From contig NC_059503.1 in NCBI RefSeq assembly GCF_914767665.1, positions 22,320,001 through 22,384,000 of the forward strand: a DNA stretch of 64,000 nucleotides, written 5' to 3'. How positions within the stretch are numbered: the first letter of the stretch is position 1; the number at the start of each line of letters is the position of its first letter. Both the position numbers and the translations under genes were made by a program. This DNA comes from Harmonia axyridis (Eukaryota > Arthropoda > Insecta > Coleoptera > Coccinellidae). Shown here piece after piece: positions 57,201 through 64,000 of the stretch. Below the pieces are notes generated by a model. The model was not told where the DNA came from. It saw only the letters and a list, made by a program, of their open reading frames with translations, and made no database searches.

Positions 57201-60200
57201 TTTCATTAACCATAAAAATAATTTGGATTGCTTATCCAATTTTTTTACTGCTTGATGAAATTAAAGTTTTGAAACGAACAGAAAAATAACATTGTTTAGC
57301 TCAAGATGAAAAACATCTTATTAGCGTCAATTTTTTATTCAATTTGGATTCAATCAGCTTGGTAAACTTTGAAGTCATAGCCACCTCAAACTTTGTAATG
57401 ATTATCCCCTTACAGATGTCAATTGGGGCTCTACAACGCAAGCACAAATGTATAAAACAGCGTTGCAAGCAGTGCAGCAACTCAATGCTGTGGAGGAACA
57501 CGTTAAGAATTACAGGCCACAAATTCTTGTGCTATCAGGTATGCCTAGCTCTAGACCAGCCTTAGTGGATTTCGCACATTTGTTGACTAAAAATTTGTCG
57601 ATGTTGGTGTGTGGACATATAACAGAGGTGAGAAATATTTGACGAAATACCATGTTTTTCATTGATTGCTTTCAGGAACCTCTACATCAAAGACTAAGGA
57701 ATATTTTACACTACAAAGCCCACAGTTGGCTAAAGGCACATAAGTTGAAATCCTTTTACCTCCAAGTAGACGGTATGAACTTTGAACAAGGAAGTACTGC
57801 ACTTTTGAAAGCAAGTGGCATTGGAAAATTAAGACCTAATATTCTGCTGATGGGACATAAGACAGATTGGCAGTCATGTGGCAGGGCACAGCTGCAACAA
57901 TACTTCGAAGTGCTACAGTAAGTTGAAAAGAATATTATTTGTGTAAGACAGGAGTCCATCATTTTTGTAAATACACTGCTCAACAATTGATAGGGATCAC
58001 TTACTTGATCTAAATTTATTTCTGAAATATTCGCTCCAAGATTATAAATTTAGTCAGATACCAGAGTATTTTCCGTTGATAATATGGTTCACTTGAGAAA
58101 AGAATGAAAAAATGGAAATTTGGAGAGAAAAAAAGACTTTATTAGGAACACTCAAAATTCTGTGTTTGAATAACATAAAAATTTTATGATGAAACCACAA
58201 GAAGGCTGAAGTTTCGGTTAAGCTAGTACCTAGTTGGTCCCCCACGAGCTCGTCTCAAGCATTCTACCCTACGAGGCATACTTTCGATCAAACGATTTAT
58301 AAAATTTTGGGGCAAATTCGTCCAAATATCCCGTAAAGCTTTAGAAAGGTCCTCTAGGTTATTGATCGGTTGTTCTTAGGTTGACAATTGTCTAAACATC
58401 TCAGACCAGGCATGTTCGATGCAATTCATGTCTGGAGAACGAGCTGGCCAGTCCATCCTATCAATAGCATGAGTTTCTAGCGCTTCATTAACCAGACGAC
58501 TACGGTGTGGACGGGCATTATCGTCAATTAAAATGAAATTCTCGCCCACGGCAGCCGCAAACGGAACAATTATGGGTTCAATAATCATATCGTGATATAT
58601 CTGGCTGGTCATGGTGGTGTTCTGCAGAACAACCAACTCTGTGCGTTGGTTCAAACAAATGCCTCCCCAAACACATATAGAACCTCCGCCAAAAGCTGTT
58701 GTGGGTGCCATAAACTGTTCTGCATACCTTCGACCTCTTTCCCTCCAAGCAAGAATACGTCCATCGGAGTTGACCAAACGAAATCTAGACTCATCCGTAA
58801 ATAAACATCGGCTCCAATCTTCAAGTGTCCAATTGCGGTGCTCCTCAGCCCATTGCCGTCGATGAACCCGGTGTTCCCTATTCAAACGGGGATGTTGTAC
58901 CCTCCTACGTGCTCTCAAACCACGAACATGTAGTCGTCGTCTTACAGTCTGGTTCGAAATTAGAACTCCTATTGCAACTCTCAGTGATCTATTGAGCCGC
59001 GACGCCGGGTAAGTGGGATTTCTCCTAGCATTGAGGATCAAAAGACGATCTTGGGCAGCTGTTGTACTGCGCTGCCGACCTCCCCCATGAACATAAGCTA
59101 CTGAGTCGTTTTGGATGAACCTATTCCAAGCCCGACTTACGACACTTTGCGAAACATTCAACCGCCGGGACACTTATCGATGGGACAAACCTTCCTGTAT
59201 CCACCGTATGATTTGGTCCAGTTGCACAGGAGCCAAACGTCTTCTCGGCATGACTGATAAGCTGATATTGTTCTCATTTCTTCAATTATTGTCACCTTAT
59301 GTGTTTGAACGAGAGAAAAAAACAGATTTAATAACAAATACCACATTGCTTTTCACTCCACCTGTAACAGCCTACAGATAATAATCGATTTTGTGAACAA
59401 GAGCCGATGAAGTGAGGAAGACTTTGATATAATCAACTCAAAACGTCTTACTTTTTCCTTAGAGAACATATAATGTACAGATATTCACGAGATAACTTGA
59501 AAAAAATACAAATGAAGAGAAGTTCATAAGTGATCCCTAGCAATTGTTGATCAGTGTATTTGAATTTCAATTTTTTTGTTAACAATGATCTAACACTATT
59601 ATTCTTTCAGTACTGCTTTTGATCTTCATTATGGAGTTGGAATACTGAGACTTCAACAAGGATTAGAAATTAGTCGAAACGTTTCTGACGAAACCAATCA
59701 AAGCACTGAATCCCTTTCTAGGAATCGATCGTATAGTCAATTATCGCAAGGTCTGATATACCAGTAATAATCATTGTCAAAATTTTACTCGAAATAACAC
59801 TTTCAGCTAGCAGCTTCAGTGACGTATCAGTTCCTGTTACCCCTATATCGAAAAGGAATCAAGTGAATACGGATCCTACGGCGAATGAAGAATTTTCAAA
59901 GAAAAAAATGAACAAGTCTATTGCTGGTTCTATCAGTGAAACTTTAGGAGAAGAAACTGAACAACAAAGATCGAAAATAAGTAGGATATTTCAATTCAGA
60001 AAAAGACAAAGACGTGGAGGAACTATAGATGTATGGTGGTTGTATGACGATGGAGGTACTTAATTAAAATAATAACAACTACATAAATACATTTCCTCTT
60101 TCTAGGATTAACTCTTCTGCTCCCTTACATTCTAAGTACGAGGCAAAATTGGAATCATTGTAAGCTGAGAGTTTTTGCTCTGGCCAATAAACGTGACGAG

Positions 60201-60712
60201 CTTGAACTTGAGCACAGAAATATGGCAAGTTTGTTGGCAAAATTTAGAATAGATTATTCCGATCTTCTAGTGGTACCAGATATAACCAACAAACCGTCTG
60301 ACAAGACTCAAAGATACTTTGAATCGTTGATTTTTGACATCAAGAAGAATTCAGATGAGCAAGATAGATGTAAGTTCATGGTTATTTTATTATATGAATC
60401 CGAGCCGAATTGAATCTTGATGATATGTTCGAAGATTGAAATTTAATAAACTTATTCATTTATGTAGGTGAAATATCGGAAGCTGAATTACTGGCAGTCA
60501 AAGATAAAACTCAGCGTCAGATGCGTTTGAGAGAATTACTCTTGGAACACTCTTCTGAAGCGAATTTGGTTGTGATGACTCTTCCAATACCGAGGAAAAA
60601 TATTGTGTCAGCTCCTTTATACTTAGCTTGGATAGAAATGCTGACGAAAGATATGCCCCCAATTTTATTAGTTCGAGGCAATCAAACTTCTGTATTAACG
60701 TTTTATTCTTAA
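39292..60712 (+). CDS. Ncc69: Na-K-2Cl cotransporter (SLC12 family), 18 coding exons, complete
   Basis: The exons are 39292-39345, 40788-41053, 44324-44438, 49913-50069, 50209-50304, 53011-53264, 54431-54545, 54651-54790, 54860-55054, 55449-55680, 56695-56816, 56875-57010, 57416-57627, 57676-57917, 59611-59750, 59807-60055, 60106-60369 and 60468-60712. They total 3234 nt with phase kept throughout, giving 1077 residues. It has a cytosolic regulatory N-terminus, 12 membrane helices (about 160-625) and a large cytosolic C-terminus. AMYVVGF (Tyr263) carries the tyrosine that contacts K+ in NKCC and is His in NCC, so an NKCC rather than an NCC is expected. It moves Na, K and 2 Cl inward across the plasma membrane, typically basolateral in secretory epithelia. 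The symbol follows the Drosophila gene; the choice between paralogues is not proven. Confidence 0.95.
39346..40787 (+). other. Intron 1 of the cotransporter gene
   Basis: GT-AG intron of 1442 bp. It includes a relic of the 5845-type mariner family end near 39832-39870 ('aaaatgaaactctcgttggaaaatcc') and the Tigger-type MITE at 40139. Small open frames on both strands are not genes. Confidence 0.65.
40139..40430. mobile_element. pogo/Tigger-type MITE
   Basis: The ends are CAGCCGACTCTCATCAACTC at left and GAGAGTCCACTG at right, inverted repeats of the CAGTNGACTCTCGTTAA kind seen in pogo/Tigger elements. TA flanks both sides (40137-40138, 40431-40432). Internal 'aactcgaa' and 'agtcgaa' words recur. 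292 bp, no coding capacity. Confidence 0.7.
41054..44323 (+). other. Intron 2 of the cotransporter gene
   Basis: 3270-bp GT-AG intron. It contains a coding-like remnant on the minus strand (41372-41790) and a hAT-like end 'ccagtggcgtagagag' near 42646. The rest is AT-rich without features. Confidence 0.65.
41372..41790 (-). pseudogene. Unidentified decayed coding remnant
   Basis: The minus strand has protein-like composition unlike the surrounding AT-rich noise: 'CEVDSLTTAQ', 'QKNWKDGERPLMKDISAR', 'RIISPLQYRSHQVECILKC' and, in another frame nearer 41760, 'KCSRTFMPRNKGDTGLLNIE'. Frames shift at least twice. It is probably a dead mobile-element ORF. I do not recognise the family with confidence. 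Confidence 0.35.
44439..49912 (+). other. Intron 3 of the cotransporter gene, GC-AG type
   Basis: 5474 bp, the largest intron. The donor is AAG|GCAAGTAAAG; the acceptor is 'caaatttgcag'. Using the nearby GT (44443) would shift the frame and hit a stop in exon 4, so the GC donor is required. It contains 'acagggtgt' repeats (44620-44840, 45580-46930), a copy of the 'gttatcgtgtttacgg' repeat (about 48412), and AT-rich frames on the minus strand (47536-48027) that I do not call. Confidence 0.8.
45580..46605. repeat. ~1-kb imperfect foldback
   Basis: Left blocks in order: 'aagtttaataac', 'atatatcctaac', 'ctaggattatt', 'ttgaagtctag', 'ctcctgccaaaatt', 'cgagaaaattattccattt', 'aaacactatccaca'. The right half has the same blocks, inverted and in reverse order: 'tgtggatagtgttt', 'aaatggaataattttctcg', 'aattttggcaggag', 'cagacttcaaa', 'aataatcctag', 'gttaggatatat', 'gttattgaact'. 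The arms are roughly 400 bp around a ~170-bp centre. It belongs to the 'acagggtgt' repeat group and is non-coding. Confidence 0.7.
50473..51426. mobile_element. DNA transposon with many subterminal GGTTCTCGACCA repeats
   Basis: Lies in intron 5. The ends GGGTAAATGCAATGGTT and its inverse near AACCAGTGCATTTACCC are flanked by TA (50471-50472, 51427-51428). Inside are at least eight matches, in both orientations, to GGTTCTCGACCA or a close variant. They are at about 50486, 50600, 50628, 50647, 50943 (a palindromic pair), 50981-51001 (another pair), 51031 and 51383. No long coding frame is present. Such repeats are typical transposase-binding sites. Confidence 0.75.
51523..52560 (+). mobile_element. 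Decayed mariner-like element (same family as 5845), in intron 5
   Basis: The left end has GGATTTTCCAATAAGAGATT as in the family. A broken transposase follows on the + strand: 'LGRREGHSRRAIVKLVEKLK', 'GQVSDVKNRNRVRGSR', 'IPQATLHHI', 'LEMHQNDQDSHQKIIS', and the second-Asp region 'YFQQD.TTCH' near 52285. There are many stops. A partial duplication of the 'EKPLHPQ..VTV' segment occurs near 52456-52520. The right inverted repeat is not evident. Confidence 0.65.
52566..52765. repeat. 200-bp hairpin-ended element
   Basis: ATGAACAACAGTTGGAGGA at left is inverted as TCCTCCAAGTGTTGTTCAT at right. The interior is unlike the surrounding AT-rich intron (GC-richer, 'cccggaaaccaattggg'). An open frame spans it (52566-52793) but has no similarity. 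Probably a small MITE; the target duplication is not clear. Confidence 0.5.
53265..54430 (+). other. Intron 6 of the cotransporter gene
   Basis: 1166-bp GT-AG intron (AAG|GTGAAT donor). No element ends or genes recognised inside. Confidence 0.75.
55681..56694 (+). other. Intron 10 of the cotransporter gene
   Basis: 1014-bp GT-AG intron. It contains a segment bounded by 'atagggtgtctcctttaaaa' (about 55801) and 'acagggtgttttttatg' (about 56072), followed directly by a Tc1-like transposase remnant on the minus strand. Confidence 0.7.
56085..56384 (-). pseudogene. Tc1-like transposase N-terminal fragment
   Basis: From ATG at about 56383: 'MSSKIEDCARIVAL', then after a frameshift 'IEIGLSQRSVAKMMNISLSA' and 'VQRILTRH', the first helix-turn-helix. 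After a second frameshift come 'GRGKLTKRP' and 'DERFIVFTSLRNHHLTA', the second DNA-binding half of Tc1 transposases. The catalytic domain is absent. Confidence 0.75.
57974..59556 (-). mobile_element. Tc1-like transposon, nearly complete, in intron 14
   Basis: Terminal inverted repeats of about 30 bp (CACTGCTCAACAATTGATAG at left, inverse of CACTGATCAACAATTGCTAG at right) are flanked by TA (57972-57973, 59557-59558). It contains one transposase gene on the minus strand, antisense to the cotransporter. The inverted repeats differ at few positions, so the insertion is relatively young compared with the mariner copies here. Confidence 0.9.
58223..59251 (-). pseudogene. Tc1-like DD34E transposase with two premature stops
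   Basis: The frame from ATG (59251-59249) to TAG (58225-58223) is 343 codons, the normal Tc1 length, with no frameshift. It is broken only by TAA at 59176-59174 (after GLSHR) and TAA within 58378-58376 (after MFRQLST). The N-terminal paired-type DNA-binding region (RRLNVSQSVVSRAWNRF) is followed by a GRPR-like basic hinge. Then come LFTDESRF (first Asp), VWGGI, LIDDNARPHRS (second Asp) and SPDMNCIEHAW (Glu). 34 residues separate the second Asp and the Glu, giving DD34E. The last part reads RRARGGPTRY. Confidence 0.92.
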
Positions 60713-62525
60713 GAAAAAAGCTTTATACTTCTTATAGTTGACTACTTAAACTACAAACTATACCATAAAATGAGGTTTCCTCATTATCAAGTACAAGCCA
60801 CCATTAGAAATATTTGAAGCATTTTACAGTTATACTTTCACATACGGTTACTTATTTATTTAAACTTAACTACTTTATGTATTCTAAATCAGTTTTATTT
60901 TTTGATACTTCTTTTATTTATCAGCCTAGCATAATTACATTATTAATTACATAAATCGTGTTCAGCAACACGTATGTATAATTTATGTGTGAAGTTACAA
61001 TAAGCGTTGATCGAAAAATTACCTCTACTCTTTCTCTTCATTGATGAACCTAATATTCAAAATTAGTTACTGCTCAATAGTCGCAATAAAAATTCTCCCT
61101 TCAATGCTCAAGGGGAATAACTTGTTTGCTTTTAGACTTCATTGACTCATTTGAACTAGTGTAAAATGTTGTGATCTCTGTCAGATCCATTTCAATCTTA
61201 TCAATTTTTCTTTCTTTAGTAGGTACGATCAGAAAAATTCATTTCAACCGATTACATACCTATATTTGAAAAATATTCGACTACGCCTATGAATAAAGCA
61301 TATAATAAAACTGTTATTACCCTCGACTCACTGTATTGCCTACAATTGCAGCTCAGATACTACCATAATTTTTGAATAGACTACCTAATTATCAATCAAC
61401 GCTATATCAAGTAATTTTGATTTTTAATATTTTATTAGAATTTAAACCTGAATGTTAAATTTTGTATAAATGATTTCTTACATATATTGTTATTATTTCT
61501 TTCACGATATTTATCCTCTGAATTTTAAACTACAAGTTTCAACCGGGAAATCAAACAAAATACCGATCAAACTATAAGTAGTCGTAAGTAACTAACTACT
61601 ACTCAGCAATTTAGTGGATATTACCAAAATATTTGAATGAAACTCTTTTCTCGATTGGTTAAGTTCCGGAAAAAATAAATACTTAATTATTTTTCCAAGA
61701 GATATCATAACATACTAACCGAAAATATTTCTACCAAGTAACGGCCGAAACACATTAAAATAAAATTTTTGTGTGTATGGTGAATAGTTCAATTTTTTTA
61801 ATTAACTGAAATTTTCCATTGCAAGTCAACATGTCAAACCGTTATTGTTTGAATCAACTGCAAGCTCCAGTATGGCAACAAGTAGCCATTCGCTTATATG
61901 GATAGTATGAAATTTTTGTGGGTATGGTGAACAGTTTAACTCTCTCAATTAACTGAAAGTTTCCATTACAATTAGTAAGCATGTCAAACCGTTATTGTTA
62001 AAGTCAAATTTAAGCTGCGGTGGGTACCAAGAGCATTCTAGATAAATAAATCAATAGAAAGTATACCTACTATTCTACAGGATAACGATAATCATTTCCT
62101 GCAAAAGTTCCATAAAAAATGTATGTTGATAGAATGCAATAGTGATCAATATTTTCGTGTCTCGCGACACCTTTCACAATTTCCATCAAATATCAAAAAG
62201 AAAAGGTTGAAATTGAAAATGCCTATAAAATCAACAATTTATTCTGTTCGTCAAATAAAATGTATAAACATAGAATCAGTGAAAAATGAGTACAACCTCA
62301 AATTCAATGAGCAATTCTTCTGAGGAAATGAAATCTTAACAACTAAAATTAACTAGATCCACGGAAATTGAAAACCTCATTAATGAAGAGTATTTTCTGG
62401 AATTATAATTCAAGTATAAGAAATAACGTCTAGTATTAATTTTTCTAATTATAATTATTGAGATGTCTTAGCTAAATTCTTAGTCTTAGTATCAAAATTC
62501 AAAATTCGATAACATTCTTAAATTG
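60713..62525. other. Cotransporter 3' UTR and intergenic region
   Basis: Downstream of the stop codon, candidate polyadenylation signals AATAAA occur at 61085 and near 61292. A 147-bp tandem duplication follows at about 61763-62055. The frame at 62123-62323 is AT-rich noise. The 3' end of the dehydratase gene, converging from the right, lies at the other side. Confidence 0.55.
61763..62055. repeat. 147-bp tandem duplication
   Basis: Two adjacent units share 'aatttttgtg(t/g)gtatggtgaa', 'caattaactgaaa(t/g)ttt', 'catgtcaaaccgttattgtt' and 'agctcc/agctgcg' in the same order, offset by 147 bp (61771 against 61918). The units have diverged at about one base in six. Confidence 0.75.
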
Positions 62526-62844
62526 TTATTTCCCTTTCAATTTTCCCCCTCCAAGTTTTTGTTTCCGTTGTCGATGCATATGTAATATTAAGACAATTGA
62601 GGTAGGTACGGTTAGAATGAAAAGATAACATCTTAGGAAGTATTCGAAACTAAATGTGAAATTTAAGGGATTAGGCATTGCAATTGACCACTTTTGAGTT
62701 TCGTGGATAAGTGCCAAGTTTTTGTAATTGATTATGGCTTCAGAAATCATTCCAACGGGATAGAGTACTATCCAAGCACTATATCTCAACCATGTAATGA
62801 TTTTATTTTCTTTTTTGTACAGTTGACTGATGTAGTAAGGATAC
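62526..62844 (-). CDS. Hacd: 3-hydroxyacyl-CoA dehydratase (HACD/PTPLA family), last exon
   Basis: The exon starts at 62844 after an acceptor (tatattttcag|G) and runs to TAA at 62528-62526: 106 codons plus one base. It reads (R)YPYYISQLYKKE..., TWLRYSAWIVLYPVGMISEA, then SIAMPNPLNFTFSFEYFLR and a final hydrophobic helix. This is the C-terminal third of the fatty acid elongation dehydratase of the ER membrane, which removes water from 3-hydroxyacyl-CoA in very-long-chain synthesis. The C-terminus KLKGK fits a K-x-K-x-x ER retrieval signal. Earlier exons were not found up to 64000 and should lie further right. The family is confident; the paralogue is not resolved. Confidence 0.88.
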
Positions 62845-63329
62845 CTGAAAATATACACTGTAAATATTATTGTAGGTGTGGTGTAAATAAAGTTTTGTGG
62901 ATTTCGTAGTTATGCTGCTTGTACAGGTAATTATAAAATTATATAGTACCAGAAAATTCAATGGTATGGATCAAAATGAAAAATATGTTTAATTTCGTTA
63001 CATATTATGGAATTTTCAGACTTCTATAATTCTCAATAGAGGTGGGCCTACGATGTTACGATTTTAAATGAATAGAACATTACTTTCATCTCATTTTTCT
63101 TATCTTTCCACAGCTGGCGTTTTCATCTTAACTGGCAGCTTCTTTTGTGAAATAAACATTGATCATGAAGCGAATCTCTTTTATGGTTGGTTTTCAACAA
63201 GCTAATGAGAATGAAGATATCTGCTTTCTTTTTTTTATTTCTGAAGTTGATAATTTATTTGAGCAGACGAAAAATCTTCATACTCATTGAAGGGTTTGCC
63301 AATAAATGATATTTGAAAAAACATTTATT
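62845..63329. other. Intron of the dehydratase gene (part)
   Basis: Sequence upstream (minus strand) of the last exon, ending in a good branch/pyrimidine region and acceptor. No further exon recognised. Confidence 0.5.
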
Positions 63330-64000
63330 TCTGTTAAAATAGACACTAGGAGAATTAAATGAATGTTTATTGCCACATTTCCGGTTGTATGCCTAGATAA
63401 CTTCACGAATTCTATCTTTAAGATCTTGAATCGATTGTTAAGCATTGACATAGACCTCATCTTTCACGTGACCTCAAGGAAAAAGTCTATTGTTGATCAA
63501 ATCACAAGATCTCGGTTTGATCACCCCTTCGACAAAAAACACGCCCAGGAAACTTTTCCTGCAAAATTGCGATTGTTCCGTTACTCGTGTGGCATGTAGC
63601 ACCGTCTTGTTGAAAATAATCGTCGTCCACATCAATATCTACTGAATCGGGACATAAAAAACAATTAATCATAGCTCGTAAGTGCAGCCCATTCACCGAA
63701 ACAGTTGAACCAGCCTAATTTTCGAATAAGGAAGGTCCATCAAATACTACAATTCTGCCTATAAACGTAGCCTCCGAGGTGTAAATGGGCCGTATCATGA
63801 TTTTTCGGTGAAAATCCGAATCAGAAAAGATATGACCGGCTTGAATTCCTATGTCAACACTATATTTTGCATCAAACCTTAGATCTTAAAGTTTTTAAAG
63901 TCCTGAGGCTTCATTCAAAATACGGTGTGAATTTGCTTGTGAAATGCCTGATTCCAAAGATCGACGCTCACGGTTTCGATAATTCACATCACTAACTTGC
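63330..64000 (-). mobile_element. Mariner-like element (5845 family), cut by the window edge
   Basis: The minus strand carries transposase remnants: 'SDVNYRNRERRSLESGISQANSH' at the right edge, 'FENxAG', then 'VDIDVDDDYFQQDGATCH' plus 'NGTIAILQEKFPGRVF' (63640-63540) with the second catalytic Asp intact, and a tail region near 63400-63480. There are several stops. It lies in the intron upstream of the dehydratase last exon. Confidence 0.7.

Larger units (their letters stand above)
57918..59610 (+). other. Intron 14 of the cotransporter gene, hosting a Tc1 element
   Basis: GT-AG intron (CTACA|GTAAGT ... attctttcag). Without the 1583-bp transposon and one TA it would be about 108 bp, similar to its neighbours, so the element accounts for nearly all of its length. 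Confidence 0.85.
57416..60712 (+). other. Exons 13-18: cytosolic C-terminal domain
   Basis: Exon 13 begins VNWGSTTQAQMYKTALQAVQ and continues with ILVLSGMPSSRPALVDFAHL, the universal-stress-like fold of SLC12 C-termini. Exons 14-15 include VDGMNFEQG, NILLMGHKTDW and FDLHYGVGILRL. Exon 16 is a variable Ser/Lys-rich linker ending GTIDVWWLYDDGG, exon 17 LTLLLPYILSTRQNWNHCKLRVF, and exon 18 LLLEHSSEANLVVMTLPIPR..SAPLYLAWIEML and VLTFYS, the family's usual C-terminus. Introns 13, 15, 16 are 48, 56 and 50 bp. Confidence 0.92.

Noticed and set aside
1..64000. CRISPR array, operon or other bacterial system
   Set aside because: No regularly spaced identical repeats, no bacterial genes or ribosome binding sites; the window is clearly an intron-bearing insect genome.

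Overview
The window is nuclear DNA of an insect. The genes carry spliceosomal introns of 48 bp to several kb, the sequence is AT-rich, and it is packed with Tc1/mariner, hAT, Harbinger and non-LTR elements. Protein similarity and the very short introns fit a beetle, but the order is an inference, not a demonstration.

Five host loci can be supported, plus one gene fragment. From left to right they are: (1) a two-exon gene for a secreted glycine-rich, YGAP/YGVP-repeat cuticle-type protein (8504-11173, +) with a TATA box; (2) an intronless gene for mitochondrial ribosomal protein L12 (13727-14293, -); (3) an isolated last-exon-like fragment of an ADP/ATP carrier (28414-28698, -) with two unusual substitutions; (4) a complete three-exon IER3IP1/Yos1 gene (29317-29835, +); (5) an 18-exon Na-K-Cl cotransporter gene (39292-60712, +), whose exons join into one open 1077-residue protein; (6) the last exon of a 3-hydroxyacyl-CoA dehydratase (62526-62844, -) whose 5' part lies beyond the right edge. 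The genes are unrelated housekeeping or tissue genes and form no operon-like system.

Almost everything else is transposon debris, much of it resolved to exact ends. There are hAT MITEs with 8-bp duplications, a triple nest of elements (20782-22029), and an internally deleted Harbinger carrying pieces of both of its genes (30823-31638). Two copies of a long foldback element flank the central genes. A Tc1 element sits in intron 14 of the cotransporter. At least four copies of one mariner-like family are present, one of them split by a non-LTR retrotransposon, and a subterminal-repeat element lies in intron 5.

The most striking observation is at 13411-13640. A tRNA-derived SINE head with good Pol III A and B boxes is followed on the same strand by a sequence matching every conserved position of a hammerhead ribozyme (13513-13588). 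Its two capping loops share 10 nt of perfect complementarity. Other points of note are a GC-AG intron required to keep the cotransporter in frame, and two adjacent perfect palindromes upstream of IER3IP1.
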